Positions 23,621-37,883 of a stretch of DNA of 64,000 bases are shown here, piece by piece. Made by a program: the position numbers and the translations under genes. The DNA comes from Erythrophleum ivorense. Taxonomy: Eukaryota; Streptophyta; Magnoliopsida; Fabales; Fabaceae. Each line of letters opens with the position of its first letter. Position 1 is the stretch's first letter. The stretch spans positions 682,001 to 746,000 of the forward strand of contig JAIUCV010000280.1 of assembly GCA_026724425.1 (NCBI GenBank), written 5' to 3'. The notes beneath the pieces are model-generated. The model worked only from the letters and a program-made list of their open reading frames with translations, searched no databases and was not told where the DNA came from.

Positions 23621-26600
23621 TTATCTCTTTTGGAAATTAAATGCCTTAATCGACAAGGCAAAGATAAGTCCAAACAACAATGAAATGCTAACAACCACGA
23701 TGGCAACTATGCCTAAAAAATCATTCCTATACCCAAAATAACTCCTCACAAATTCTTCCACGGTCTCTCCAGACTGATCTAATTTGTCCTTTACATCCCC
23801 AAATTGTGAAGCAACCAATCCATACAACGTCCAAGACACCGGACAAATCCAGTAGTACCATCTCCACCATACCGGAATCCTCTGTTTCGCCACAAAATTT
23901 AACCTCTGTGAGTTACATGGTCTTTATTGTAATGAAGCAAAAAGGGGCAATGGAAGTACTTACAGTTTGGGGAATGACGAATCCTGAGAAAAGGTTCCAC
24001 ATTAAGTAGAAGCCAAAGGAAACTATTCCAGCAATGTTGTGATCGGGTGTAACAGCCACAGCCATCATCCCATAGAAGGTGAAGTATAAAAAGGTGAAGA
24101 ACATGAAGAAGAGATACCAAAAGAACTTGGTAACCGCCCATTCAAAACCAATCATGGCGTATACTATGACCCCATATATGAGAGTTTGTATGAGAATGCA
24201 TGGGATCTCAATAGCAACCTGCCCAAATGCATATGGCAAAGCCGAGTACATTCCTGCTGCTTTTTCTCTGTAGAACACTGTCCTCTCAATGGCTACCACT
24301 GGTTGTACGGATGAAGCATTTTGCACCCCAATAAACAGTACTGCAGCGTACATTGATCCCATTGCATTGAAAACATCTTGTTTCTTTTGCCTGTATTCGT
24401 TGAAAAATTAAATTAAGGTAATGAAAAATACAGGAACCAGAAGACGAGGGAGTAGTCATTTGGTACATTGGTTGTAAAAAGTACCTTTTGGAGCCAATAT
24501 CCCAGAATATGGTTCCGAATAACAAAGCAATGACTGTTGTGAAGAAAAGTCTCACTGCAATATAGGGCGGATTTCGCCAATAGGATAGATGTTGTTTCCA
24601 AAGGCAAGCATTACATTGAGTAAGGAAAGATTGCGAGTACTTTGTTGGGAAGTACAAGTCGCTAGAACCTGGTGGAGCTATGCTTAGTTCGGTGATCATG
24701 TCCTTGTTTCTCCTGAATGTAATTGCGCAATATTAGCCAACCATAAAAGGGCATGAATGACAGAAGTGACAAATACTAACAGTATACGACTATATGCAAT
24801 TTGCTTTTAACTTTGAGAATGTCATACCTATATAGGTCAGAGTTCTTATATATTTCAGCGAAGTTAACTAGAAGAGCTGCTTCTTGTGCCTCTGAGGTAA
24901 CCTCCAACATCCAAGTGGCAGGATTATAACCATTCTTAATTTTTGGCACTCCGTTAATTTCCTATATCAAGTACACCTTACTATATCATTGAACTAACTA
25001 ATAACAATTCACGAGTTTGCATGTTTATTATACATCAAAGTTAGTGCTGACCTCAAAGTAATTGATAAGATGAGAACAATGCCGGCCTAAAGGCCCCACG
25101 TAAATTTCCTCGCCTCCCCTTTTTAATAGAAGTAGCTGTGATGATGCAACAACATAAATGTTCACCATTCTCACTTCAAATTTTTTGTAAGATAGTTCCT
25201 CATTAGACTTAGAAAAAGGAAAAGGGACCCTAACCTCATCAAAAGCATCAAATATATCAATGCTAGGTTGGTGGATTGTACAAACCACAGTTCGCCCTGT
25301 GTCTACAGTATTCCTCACTGTCCTCATTACTATAGCTGCTGCTCTAGCATCAAGACCAGAGGTTGGTTCATCCATGAATATAATAGATGGGTTAGCTACA
25401 AGTTCTACTGCAATTGTTAGTCTCTTGCGTTGTTCTGTAGATAGACCATTTATTCCAGGCAATCCAACAAGTGCTTCTCTCAATGAATTTAGCTCCACCA
25501 ATTCCATTACTTCCTCGACAAACATCTATAATCAATCAATAAGATTTTTAAGTTGAAGAATTGACCTGAATTTACAAAGTGAAAGGAAACCTTAGAAAAC
25601 TGTATATGCTTTTACCATTCTAGTGGTAGCATCAATGTCAGGGGGTAAACGAAGCCATGCAGAGTAAACCAAGGACTCATAGATTGTGATATGGGGAGAG
25701 TGGATGTCATTCTGTTCACAATATCCCGATATACGAGCAAAAGTTTCTTGCTTTTTTGGATAGCCTGATATGGTTATAGACCCCTCAATATATCCAGTTG
25801 TTTTTCGTCCAGCCAACACATCCATTAGAGTTGTTTTTCCAGCTCCACTTATACCCATGAGTGCTGTTAGAACACCTGGCCTAAATGCTCCACTAACACC
25901 CTTCAATAGTTCAAGTCTATCCTCAGGAATGCCTCGTGCTTTCATCTCCTACAAAAACATGCATGGCAGTTTTTGATGTAGTACTCTTTATCTTAAAGGG
26001 GTCTTTCTGAAGTGAGTTGTGGTACCTGTGGCATGTCCACCGCATATCTGATTTCATCAAAAGTGATAGAAAGAGGAGTAAAAGGAAGAACCATTCCACG
26101 TTTCTTATTCTGATCTGCTATGCTAATGTTACCTACTCTTGCAGACAGCGATCTGGATGACACGGTTCTTCGATTTTCATTCCCTTTTTCTGGATTTTTG
26201 TGATCATATTGATCATCTTAAACATCATGAACATATTAAGTGAAATGAAGAAGATAAGTTTATGAATTTGTGACCCTACCAGAAGACCTTTTTTGTGTGG
26301 ACGATAGTTCAATGATCTGTCCGTTTCTGCTAGCACTTTTCTCCGCCAAGTCCTCTTTTGATATTACTGCTTGGGTTTTTTCAAATGCTGCGGCAAATTA
26401 ATTCAATCATTAGCACATTGTATAAAAATTAATTATTAAAAGATATGTGTAGAGGATACTGACGGTCAAGATAGTGCAAGGCCAAAGTAAAAAGGAAATT
26501 GAATAAGAACATGTAGCCAATGGAAGCTCCAACTCCAATCCAATACCAGTATGCTTGAGGGAAAACCCCACGTGACTTCAGCACCTGTACTCCTAATGGT

Positions 26601-29600
26601 TCTGTTGAATTAGGAGGAACCTATAAATGCAAAAGTATTCATATATCATCAGACATTGATCATAACCCTTTATTCTTCTGTTTACGTCATAGGAGTTGAT
26701 TTTGTTGCTTACATGTGCCCAACTATTTCCGAGGAATTCATTCACAGCTATAGCATTCTGACCATACATCATGGGTGAGAACCAGTAACCCCATAACCAC
26801 CACTTCTTCACGTCATCTGATGCAAAAAGAACGTATTTTTCTTATGTTTTGAAAGAAGAAAGGGGAGAAAAAAGGGTACGCTTCTTCGAGATTAAATTAC
26901 AATATCAGTTCACCTTTTGATAGGATAAATCCACCCATCACCATAATTGCAAGCAAAGAGAATGACCCAAAAGTGTTTGCGACAATTAAGTTCCTACCAA
27001 CTGCCCCCATAAATCGAAAAAGGCCAGATGCCATTTGGTTGATACAAAGGAGTAGCAAGAACTGTTTGAAAAACCTGCCATGATAAATCTATTAGCAGAA
27101 TTTAGGGTACAATATCTGAAGCTTTATGCATATCAATTTGTTGCATTTTTCTCACCTTTCGATGTTTGGATCAAAGCCTATAACATAGTAAGTCATCACT
27201 ACCCAAATAGCAACTTCTACTAAGGTAATGGGAATCTTAAGGATCCATGTAGGCAAAGCATATGCCCAAGAAGGATAAAAGAGAAGGTCCCTTTGCTTAT
27301 AGAACACAGGGAGTTTCACAATGGTCATGGATAGCTCCGAAAATCCATTAAACATAACCATAATGAGTGCGAAGAACAGAGCACCCATATAGATCCCACC
27401 ATCTGCTACTGTGTCCCGGTGCATCTCAGTTCGCAGAAATAACGTCATTGTTATGAAGGCCATCACAATCAGCTGAAAAATACAAGTCAAACATCGATCA
27501 AGTTGAAATAACACTATCAACAAATTTTAGAGCTGGAAAGTACAGTACTTGCTGTGTTTTGAAAATATAGACAAAGGAATTCCTCTTCATGAGTAAAAAT
27601 TCTCTGGATGCGCAGGCTTTTAGGAGCTCCTTCTTGTTAACACCGTACTTCTTTTTGTTTAAAGCAGCAGGGTGGCCCTTGGACTTGTCAAATGGAGTAG
27701 CAAGTTCATCACCAAGTTTTCGACCAATGTGAAATGACTGGAATTCTTCAACAAATTCTTTCACACTGACAAAGGTGTATGGCTCATCTTTATTTGCCCA
27801 GTACTGTTCTTGATCTTTCCTTGATGTTACCTATCGCACACATGAATAGACATGAGTTTAGTACAATATCTTTTACATGAACAAGAAGAGAACGGTTGAG
27901 TGAAACTTGGAATTACTTCTTGTAAAAAGTCTGCTACTCCTTTCCTCTCTGGGCATCTGAAGCCCATGTATTCAAAGAACTCAACCACATTTTCACGTGG
28001 ACCCTGATAGACGATATGTCCATCAGAGAGGAGAATTATATCATCAAATAGTTCATAGGTTTCTGGTGCTGGCTGTAGAAGAGAAACAATGGCTGTTCCA
28101 TTCAGGATGTGGATTGATTGTCTTAGAGAATTCACCATCTGGAATGTGGTCGAACTATCCAAACCAGTTGATATTTCATCCATGAAAAGTGCTCTTGCTG
28201 GTCCAACTAGCATCTCACCTATAATTTATTCATTACAAAATTGGATAAATCATCATAATAAATGGTGCAGTAAAACAAATGGAGTTTGTCATATATTAGA
28301 CACAGGTTTGTCCCTTACCTGTTGTGACTCTCTTCTTTTGTCCACCAGAAATGCCCCGAATCATGTCATCTCCTACCATAGTATCAGCACAAACTTCTAG
28401 TCCCAGAATCTTTCATATGTAGAAAACAGAAAGAACTAAGTTTAAGCCTTTTTATTGGGAAAAAAACAAAGTTACAATCATCTTACAAATTTAACTAAAT
28501 TTCATCTGGTACCTTCATAATATAATCTGTAATCACATTGGCTTCTTGGCCTTCTAGTGCTGCCGCCTGAAAGTTCAATGCGTTCAGATGCGTCCATAAA
28601 TAAGCAATTCTTGTTGACTGAATTTGCCAATCTACCCTAATGTTGTCTGTTCTCACCTTCATATAAATATCAAGATCAGGATCTGGCTTTATATTCGCTG
28701 CCTTCTCTCTTCTTGATAATTCCGCCAGCATCTCTGTAAGTCGCCCAAATATAGAACAGTTCAATCACAAGTTAGAAAACATTGTCCTTCAGAGTTCAGA
28801 CAAGGTTGAATATGTCGTTTCTCACTAACCATAACGACTTCCGATCCCTTGACACCTTGCTGAAAAAGCCAATGTTTCTCTCACTGTCATTTCTCCTATG
28901 TGAAGATCATGTTGACTTATGTACGCTGATGTTCTCTGAGGTACAAACTCGTCCATGCCATACCCATTGTACGTAACTTGCCCAGAAAACTGAAAAGTTC
29001 CACAGCAATGAAAATTGGATTATATGAGCGAAAGGGATTCTCAAACCAGCAGAGAAGTTTTCAATTTCTATTTTTCTTACGTTGAGATCTTTACCGAGTC
29101 TTCCAGCCAGTGCCAATAGTAAGGTGGTCTTTCCAGAGCTTGGAGGACCCAAGAGCAATGTCATTCTGCAGAAGCCAGACCAAGTTTTTCTAAGAATTAG
29201 GAAGTTTCTAAAGAATCATATATGGAAATTTCAGTGGCTACCCTCTTACTTTCTAGGCTTGATGATCCCACTAACATCATGAAGTATTATGAATGGCTTC
29301 TTTCTACTGGGTAGAAGGTGCAAAGAGTTCAAGAAACCCTTCGGAAAAACAAAGCACATGTGCACATAGCAACTGGTAAGCATACTCTGCTTTTTCAAAG
29401 AAATTTTGGGTATTATCAGGACAACATCAAAAGCTTATCATATACGATTACCTCTAACATATTAATACAGAAGTTGAAGATTGTGGGCAATGCTCTGCTT
29501 CCTACATGAGCTTCTGCTTCCACGTTTAAATGCTCGAAATGAACCTCAATTGTAGGAAAATCAAGCCCAACTCTGCGCTTCGAAAATGACAAGTCATAGA

Positions 29601-29975
29601 AACAACACAAGCACAATATGAGTTTACAAGAATTCAGAAGAAACGTATTACTTACCTATCAATGCGGTCTCTGAACTTCAACAAGAATTTTTCATTATCT
29701 TCCTCAGCAATCTTGACTAGCCTTTCTACCAGATTCTTCCTTTGCAGTGGGCCAAGTTTATTTACATCAATCTCTTGAGGTTGACCTTCGTATTCTGTGA
29801 GTAGACCCCTGGTTATACGTAGATACGTCGGAAGCTTCTCAATTGCAGCCCATGTAAGATCTTGTTCATCATCATCTCTGCGTGAAGACCCAGAAAATAC
29901 ATCCGCAGCACTGCTTCTCCAGATGCTAGAGCTGCCTATACGTGCACTAGCCACTCTTATTTCACCACTTTCCAT
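23621..29975 (-). CDS. PDR: PDR-type ABCG transporter (full-size), gene B, 23 exons
   Basis: Tandem paralogue of gene A, same strand and architecture. Exons: 29656-29975, 29452-29572, 29250-29338, 29081-29165, 28830-28989, 28657-28733, 28513-28566, 28319-28409, 27917-28218, 27549-27830, 27156-27472, 26914-27074, 26713-26816, 26464-26620, 26280-26387, 26026-26189, 25616-25948, 25235-25525, 25052-25135, 24828-24961, 24485-24712, 23964-24390, 23621-23881. They sum to 4350 nt (1449 aa) without a break. NBD1: GPPSSGKT (183-190), ISGGQ (322-326). NBD2: GISGAGKT (896-903), LSTEQ (1003-1007), IIFMDE (1023-1028). Exons 22 and 23 of gene A are one exon here (GQVAIEIPC is continuous). The frame is open upstream of 29975, but the only extra initiator there is TTG. 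Several NBD1 residues and the long hydrophilic N-terminus differ from A, so substrates may differ. Confidence 0.95.
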
Positions 29976-30008
29976 TTTCTGTGTCTGTGTTGCTTCTTCG
30001 GGTTTCAA

Positions 30009-33000
30009 TATAACTAATCAAAACCTACCAAGTTTCTTTCTAGTTTTCATGCAAAGAAACTCATAAAGTTTAGATCTTTACCAACACAGTTTCCAGAAAT
30101 GGCCTCTCCTCACACTGGGTTTTTCAAGAATGAGGCAGAAAAACGGAAATGTCTGTTTCTTCTGATTTGCCGTTTCATGGAGCTTCACAGGATGGGGATG
30201 TGTATTTATATTGCTGAAAGTACTCAATAGTCGACCAAATTTTCCATGCAATTTTCTGATTTGGCAGAATTACATTTCTTTATTCCAGTAACCTATGGCA
30301 AACAAACATATAAAATAGCCAGGAGTATGCCAAGCTACGAAAGCATGGGTCCTTCAAAATCATTAGAAAATATGTGAAAACAAATTCCAACTGTTTCTTC
30401 TCTTTATTGTTGTTATCTCCTCCACATTCAAAATTCAAGGATTTAACATTTAATAGAAATATCAACATCATGAACCTCATCTCTGCTCAAGTAGGAAAGT
30501 GAACTGAAGTTGAAGTTCAGATCTTGAATTCAACCTTCTACAGCAGTCAAAATACTTTACAAAAGTGCCTCCTTATGTAAATATCATAGAGATAGTATCT
30601 TTTTTAAACTTAAAAAGAGCATTTCTCCATGATGTTATTTACTTATCAAAATTGACATAATTTGAAGAAGATGGGTATGGTCAAGTTAAATGGGGATTAA
30701 TAAATGTTGACACCTCATAGTCGCATCGTTTTGTAATGTCACAAATATATAATAATGTCTAAATACCTGGATGGAATACAGAACCCAAGAAATTTGATTG
30801 CACTTAAAAATATGGTTGATTGGAATCGCGATGATTAGCATTTAAGATGATCTTGCCTTACAAGGTAATGTGTACCACAGACTTGCACCTCTCATAAATG
30901 ATTCCTCCGATCCTAAGAGCAACTAACTGCCGACTATATATATTTTAGTCTAAACTGTGTGTGCGAAAGTGGGGCAGACAGAAAAAGGAAAGATTTTGTA
31001 AAAAGAATCACTTCCTTCCCACTCTAGAAATCGAATACAAAATAAAAATGAATAAACTACTCTTGCCTAGTTCTATTATAATATTAGAAATTTACGAAAA
31101 CTTTCTTTCAACGGAAAATGATTTTGATTAATTTATTTTAAAAAATAAAGGGAAGCGCTGACCAAGAGCATCAGGAAACAAAATCTGTCTTGCGTCCATG
31201 TACGTACTTCTTGGTATCTACGTAGAAGGATCATCGTACCTTCCTTAATTAATCTTTTTTTTAGTAGAATTAGAATTTAAACTGAAAACTTCTCGTTAAT
31301 TACTCGAGCTTCTGTCCGTTCAACTATAGCCAATGACTTTACTTCTTACTCTTAGTTAGCTTTTGTTACGATACCAAAAATATATTGAACCAAATATAAC
31401 TAGAAAAAAGGAGCCTTGTTCGTCGACTTTTTATATCTTGGCAGCCACACTATATAATGAAGGAAACAACGAATTTTTCGGTCGGTGATAATGAATGCTT
31501 TTTAATTTGATTCTTCGGAAAGATGTTACTAATCAAAATAAATAAATTGTCCTGAAATAAACAGAGAACTTGGATTGTTAAATTAAAGAGTGGAGAAAAA
31601 GAAGGAATCCTAAATGATCAGTTCAGTCAAGTTAAACTTTTTATTTTGGCCATTTGTATTTTTCTTTCCTTGATTTGCGAAATCAACTTTAGGTAGAAGA
31701 GGGTTAAGATAAACGGAGTAGACGATCCAGATAAACCCATCCATTCGTACCAAATCTTCACGATGATCTTTGTCTTAATACATGTTGACAAACCACAATA
31801 TCCCATGTGGTCCCTTCTGCTTTATAATGAATACGATTTTTTTTTAAAGTAAATTATATTAATCTGTCGTGAAATTTAATTAAATATAAGTTATCTCAAT
31901 TTAAAAAATATAAGTGTCATTTGTTTTTATTAGAGTTAAGGAAGTCAGGGCGTATTCGTGTGAATTTAATTATAAAATTAATTTAAATTAAAATTAAATA
32001 CAATTATAGATAAGTACATTTAAATTAAATTACATTAAATAAAGTTGAATGCATTCAAAAGACTCGAGTGGATTATGCGAAGTTGGACATCTTGAACAAA
32101 ACAAAAGTTGAGCATCCTACATTAAATTTAGGAGTGCACTTAAAATTGAGTATATTTGTATGTGCTTTTTTGTTAGGTTGAGAGCAAAATTTTTGTTTTC
32201 CCATTTTTATTTTTATACTAGATCTTGATATGTTAGTTGGAGAAAAACTAAACGTGTTTGTTTTAAAAAATATTAATTTATTATTTTTTCTACTTTAGAT
32301 TTATAATTCTTATTGTTTAGAGAAATGATTAAATATTTTAATGTTACTTAATTAAATTATACACTTTTTTATTATAAATTCATAAATGAAATAGAATACC
32401 TTAAGCTTTGCTATTTGAATCCTTTTTTTTTTTAATTTTTTATTTACTTCCATAGCTAGTGATTATGACAGCTTCAAGGTGGATCTCTAGCTTCTCCAAT
32501 TGGGATAAGAATCAAATTACTGTCATAAATGGGAGAAAATTTAGCAGGTCAAACATGAAGCATTCCTTAAGATGAGCCAATGGTTACAGCATTCAATTAC
32601 GTAAACCATTGCTTTGGAAGCTCTCCCACTATCATATGTTCACTAGAAAAACCAGCTCGATCAAATTTCTGGTAGAGAATGCTCTTTGACGACAAGTGTG
32701 GGTTCAAATATATTGTCAGCCGGTGTACATGTCTTTCATAAGATTCTCATTTCATTCAGAGGAAGGATCAACTTCATTCTTCTTTCACCTACTTAATTAT
32801 CGTACATGCATGAAAATACAGGGTGTTTCCATCTCCAAATTGCAAGCATGCACTGACTTGAAGCAAAACCTTTTTATATTCCTTCTGGATCACTATATAT
32901 GTAGAATAGCCAGCTAGTAATAGTGATACGGACAATGAACAAACAGAATTAGTGGAGTCCAAATTAAAGATTCATGAAATTATGAATGGTTGCATAACAC

Positions 33001-35156
33001 TATTATACGTAGATGCCAAAATCAAGAACAGCAAGTGGCTTTAATCAAACGTTAGGTGTTGGACCAAAAAACTCAACACTACGCAGATAATGACATGGTG
33101 AAGGTTGGTTTTTGGCGTCAGTGCCGTCAGATTTACATCATAATTTTATTTTAATTGTACCAAAAGTTATAACGTTTGTTTTTTTAATTGCTGTACGAAA
33201 ACTCTTCAACCAAAACTTACAACATTTTAAAACAAAATGTTAGTTTGCGTCATGACTGACTTCATTGGCAATTATTTTAAATCGAACGAAAAAAAATTGG
33301 TTATTATTAAAACCTATTCCATTCTTTTTGGCCGATCAAAACCTATACTATTTTACATGCTAAACAAAATATTGGAGTCTTCACCCATAAAGGAAAAAAA
33401 AAAATTGAAACCCATATCATCAAAGAAATATAAGAATTCACAATGCTCTAGGTTTGTGAGACAGTTTGCAGTTGATATTAGCGTTACATAGGTGTAGGTG
33501 TGTTGTGTGATGTTAATTCAAATGGACGGCGGTGATCTTAATTGTGACCCGAAAACCCGACATATGAGCTGTGTGGATCTAGGATCAGACCTCCAGTACA
33601 TGTACCAAAATCCCCATAGATCCGGAAAAGATCTGTCGGTCCAATATTTGCTATTTATTATGTTTCATATTATATATATATTCCCCCAATTATTATTATT
33701 TTTAACCACCATAGAAAATGCATCCAACTGGGGGATTGTTTTGCCCAGGGATCTTCGAATGTTGATCGCACCAACATCGCTTCTTATTATTTATAAAAGT
33801 GACTTTTTTTTTTCAAATGTTGGGCCTTCTTTTTTTTTGGGATAAAACATCACCTAATATTGGCGCTACCAATATTACAGGATTTGCAGCCGATGGCTTC
33901 ACCCAAAATAATGTGTCCCATACCTACTTGATCATTTTTGTCTCATTTCATTGTATTGAAATAATTAAATAAATTAATATGCAAAATAATATTTGTAAGA
34001 AAAACACAAACGAAAAATTCCAAATCAGCATATTTTTATTATGAAAAAATACATATTCCTTCTTTAACTTTACACATACAAAAATTTACTTTTATCTTTT
34101 AATTTTTATTCACCTTAATTTTGTTATCTAGCTTTTTAAAATTTTGTTAATCTTAATTTTCTTTAAATAATATAATTCTGTCATAATCTCTAACGAAATA
34201 TACTAGATATATATTGGTAGCACATGAAATGATTCAATTATGACGTCGGGAAGAAACATCAACAGCACTTTGAAAGATAAATGACAAATTTGATATAAAA
34301 CTATTAAGGAAGGAAAGTGAAAGTAAAATTTCATATATATAATTAAGAGACAAAAAAAGTATGCAATATTTGACTTAATTATTTTCATATTAAGCCAAAA
34401 ACAAACATCTCATTAACAGACAAAATTGGAGTTATAATCTATTTCAAACTCGCAGGATGACTCAAATTGATACTAATCATGCATCTACTTATTTGAGTTT
34501 TAGTGCAAAGACTCTCACAGATAAATTAATAAATTTGGACCTGTTGATTATTATTTAAACATGTTATAATTGAATTGGTGGCTTTGAAGTGGGGGATAGA
34601 TAAGACAAACATGGTGGAAAGGGAATCAAGTTCCCTTGAGTTCTGAATAAACATGCTGATGGTATAGACTTTAAACGACAAAAACTTGCACAGCAGCAGC
34701 GCATGCGACGTTTAAGAAAACCATATATATAAATGTGTGTTGTTAGCAGTTGTAAACATCAGAAAAGTTGTGTTTTGTTTTGTTGTGTTATGATACATCC
34801 CCATCTTCAAGATGGGGTGTTTGTTAAGTCTTTAATAGAGAGAGTACTTGGATTAATTGGATACACTTATCCTCGCTTGCTCTTCGAATTTTAGCATATT
34901 CCATTGATAGAAAGACGATTCGTTGATGCAATAAATTAAATAGCTAGTGCTGTATGAATTGAATGAATATCTAGTCGTTAGTGATTCATCACGATATCCG
35001 TAATGATATCATTAACCAGAAGAGAATTAATTGAATGACTTCTCTTAATGTGGAATCATCATAATGGTTTGTATTTCGTTCTGGATGATTCATAGCTTTG
35101 ACAGTCCCACTTTCCAGCATTAATTTAAATCATTTGTCTCCGGAGTTGCTAACAAG
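30009..35156. other. Long AT-rich intergenic region
   Basis: 30009-30300 is the likely promoter of PDR gene B. The rest, about 4.8 kb, shows no supported coding region; the open frames at 32696-33845 are compositionally biased and lack any motif. A perfect 19-nt palindrome (CCCCATCTTCAAGATGGGG) lies at 34799-34817. Confidence 0.55.
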
Positions 35157-35228
35157 GCGTCAGTAGTCCAACGGTTAGGATAATTGCCTTCCAAGCAATA
35201 GATCCGGGTTCGACTCCCGGCTGACGCA
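35157..35228 (+). tRNA. trnG-UCC: tRNA-Gly (anticodon UCC)
   Basis: A complete nuclear tRNA of 72 nt. Acceptor arms GCGTCAG (35157-35163) and CTGACGC (35221-35227) pair perfectly, with discriminator A at 35228. The anticodon loop CTTCCAA is flanked by ATTGC/GCAAT, giving anticodon TCC, which reads GGA (Gly). Box A (TAGTCCAACGG) and box B (GGGTTCGACTC) are canonical, with no intron. A CAA motif sits just upstream (35153-35155), as is usual for plant tRNA genes, and a T run follows near 35241. CCA is not encoded. Confidence 0.97.
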
Positions 35229-37883
35229 CTTGCTTTATAGTTTTATGGATATTTTCTTGTTCTATATTTTCTAAATCTAGTTGAAATGAAACTCTGTGCT
35301 TAATTCATTGTGAAGAGGAGGAACATTTCTGTTATTCCAGGAAAATAAATGTCCACCCTCTTCCACTTCTATTATGGACTCCTTTGTTTTGTTGTAAAGG
35401 CCAAACAAAATTTTATTGTTTGTAATGTGTATTATATTATTATAATTATTACTTAATAGAATTTATTTTTTAAAAAATAAAAACACCAAATTTATTTCTC
35501 ATCATATTTATCTACTTTTGATATTTTTTTCTTTTATATTATTTAACTAAATAGGCATTTTATGATCCAAGTATATTCCCCACTACTTGTATTTTGGATG
35601 ACATCAGTGGTAACGTAAAACTCATACAATCATACAGCATATGATAACATATACGAGTTCGAGACAGGGATAGATAAGGCTTAAAAAATATATATCAGTT
35701 GTTGTGATCCTTTTTCAACATAAAAGAGAAAAGAAAAACATGTATTGATTGGATGGGAGACACAGTCAACTTTGAGAAATATGAGCATACGATTGTAAAA
35801 CTATTAGAGTTTGTCTCAATTCTCATTCATTTACAAATGGTATTGGTGATGGTACCAACCTATTTCCATTAATTCCCTCCCGTCACTCTCCATTTTGGAT
35901 CATTTTGGGCCATTGATATGCAGGCACTAATTACGTGATTTGTGACGCCCACGGTTAACCCAATTTCATTTTCCGATGACAGCACTCTTCCATGTGGCGA
36001 AAATTGATCCGCCACATGCAGTTGCTGTGGTTTAGTGAGGTGGAAGCATGAGAATACGACACATCAGCTTTCTTCCTCGTATATTAATTGCTCTCCGTGA
36101 AATTACCTTAGTATAATATATTAATAATATTGATATTGATGATTTTTGTTAAAAATAAATTACATCACCGAATATATGCAAACGAATATTCTGAAGGGGG
36201 TTTGGTTGTATGGTGGTGCAGTATGGTGAATTTTCACCATTTATCCTTTACTCTTTCATCGAATTTCTTTCGTATAAATATTAAAATTTTAAGAAAATTA
36301 TAGTTTATAATTTTAAATTAAAAATTATAATTCAATGACTTAATTGTGGTTGGGCTAATTGCTGTTAAACCTGACTTAATAGCGACAGTCCCAGTGGCTG
36401 TGAAAAATTGCAATTAAATCTTTTTTTTTTTTTGGGTAGCTAAAGTAAGAAAACTAAATTTTCTTAGTTATATTTAGAATCAAATTATTCACCTTTTGTG
36501 GATAAATAAATAATAAAATTAAATTCTAAGCAAACTTAACAAAAAAAATTAAACCAAACATCATAATTTTATTTTTCTAAATGTAGCTTTTTGAAAAATA
36601 CAAAGGAATGCCCACATCAAACAGTCCTTAAATTTTGATGTTTCAATAGAAGTTTTCATAATTGGGGAGGCAACGCTGAAGAGAGGAAGTGGGAAAGTGG
36701 TAGAAATTAATTCCATATGCGTCTAACTCACCTGAACTCAAAAGAGGTATTCCATTTTAAAATTTTAAAAATGATTCGAACATGCAATAAAGAAATACCT
36801 TTTGTAGTAGAACTAAGATTTAATTGGTTATTGAGAAAATTACAAAGCTCAAATAATTTTGTGCAAGAAATTTTTTCATAGATATTTCATTTAAAGAGCT
36901 AGATATTTCCCTTATTCTAGTGGTATATTTATTTATTGAGTAAATTATACATATTTTCTTTAAATTTTATTAAAATTATATAGATATTTTTTTATTTTTA
37001 AAATATACATATACACTTTTTTTGGAAATAAAAAGTTATCTTATACTTTAATTTAATTTTTAAATTTTTGAAACTTTTTTTATTAATTTAAATACATATT
37101 TTTTAAAACTATAAAAATTAAAATTGAAGATATTTTAATTAAAAATTTAAAGTTAGACTAAAAAATAAGATAACGTTTTTGTTTAAAAGGAAGTTTATTT
37201 ATATTTTTTGTGGTGAATAAGTTTATTTATGTTTTAAAAATAAAAAAGAATGTATGCGTAATTTCAATAAAATTAAAAAAATTATATAATTTCAATAAAA
37301 TTTAAAAATATTTATATAATTTACTTTTTTATTATTTACTTATTTAATTGTTTCCCAAGTGTAAGCCTACGAACAACAACCAGGTTGAACGAATAAGAAC
37401 GTTCCTGAACAGTAAATAACCACTATTAGGAATGAGCATTTTTCCAAGTATGATTAACATTAATACTCTGCTTGCTTTTTTTAATATATATTATATTTTT
37501 ATAATTATTTTTTATCTATTAAATTATTATTTTAATAATTAAATTATCTTTTTAAAAATAAAATATAAAAATCATTTTTTTTACTTACTTATTTTTTATT
37601 TTTTTAATATCATCCAATCAATCACGCTCTTATAATGCGTTTTGACGTAGTTGTGCCTAATTTGAAAAAAAGAAAGGGTAATACCTTGCATGAAATTGCA
37701 ATTTTCGGCCAGAGAGTAAAAGCTGTTTCTCTCTCGTTATTATCAATATCCGATCGGGTTCCCCCCAAGAAATTTTTTTTTTTTTTAAATCGCTTCATTA
37801 CAGTACAATACTTTCTCAATCAATCGTCGGGGATTGCAAACTAGAGGCCGTACAATTTCTGGATATGAGATGGTGGGGGTCCG
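35229..37883. other. AT-rich intergenic DNA
   Basis: No gene supported. It holds a MITE-like element (about 36938-37327) and A/T runs; 37620-37860 is the former promoter and leader of the V-ATPase pseudogene. Confidence 0.55.
36938..37327. mobile_element. MITE-like element, family M1, copy 1
   Basis: Left terminus AGTAAATTATACATATT and, on the other strand, right terminus AGTAAATTATATAAATA form inverted repeats that run on through TTTAAATTTTATTAAAATTA-type sequence for about 70 bp. The core contains AAAAAGTTATCTTATACTTT and its inverted counterpart AAATAAGATAACGTTTTTGT. A related copy lies at 61450-61760. Confidence 0.6.

Noticed and set aside
30009..30041. Longer N-terminus for PDR gene B
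   Set aside because: The frame is open upstream of the ATG at 29975, but the apparent upstream start is a TTG codon, not an ATG.
33498..33845. 115-aa plus-strand open frame
   Set aside because: Phe/Leu/Ile-rich translation of AT-rich DNA without any domain or codon bias; not reported as a gene.
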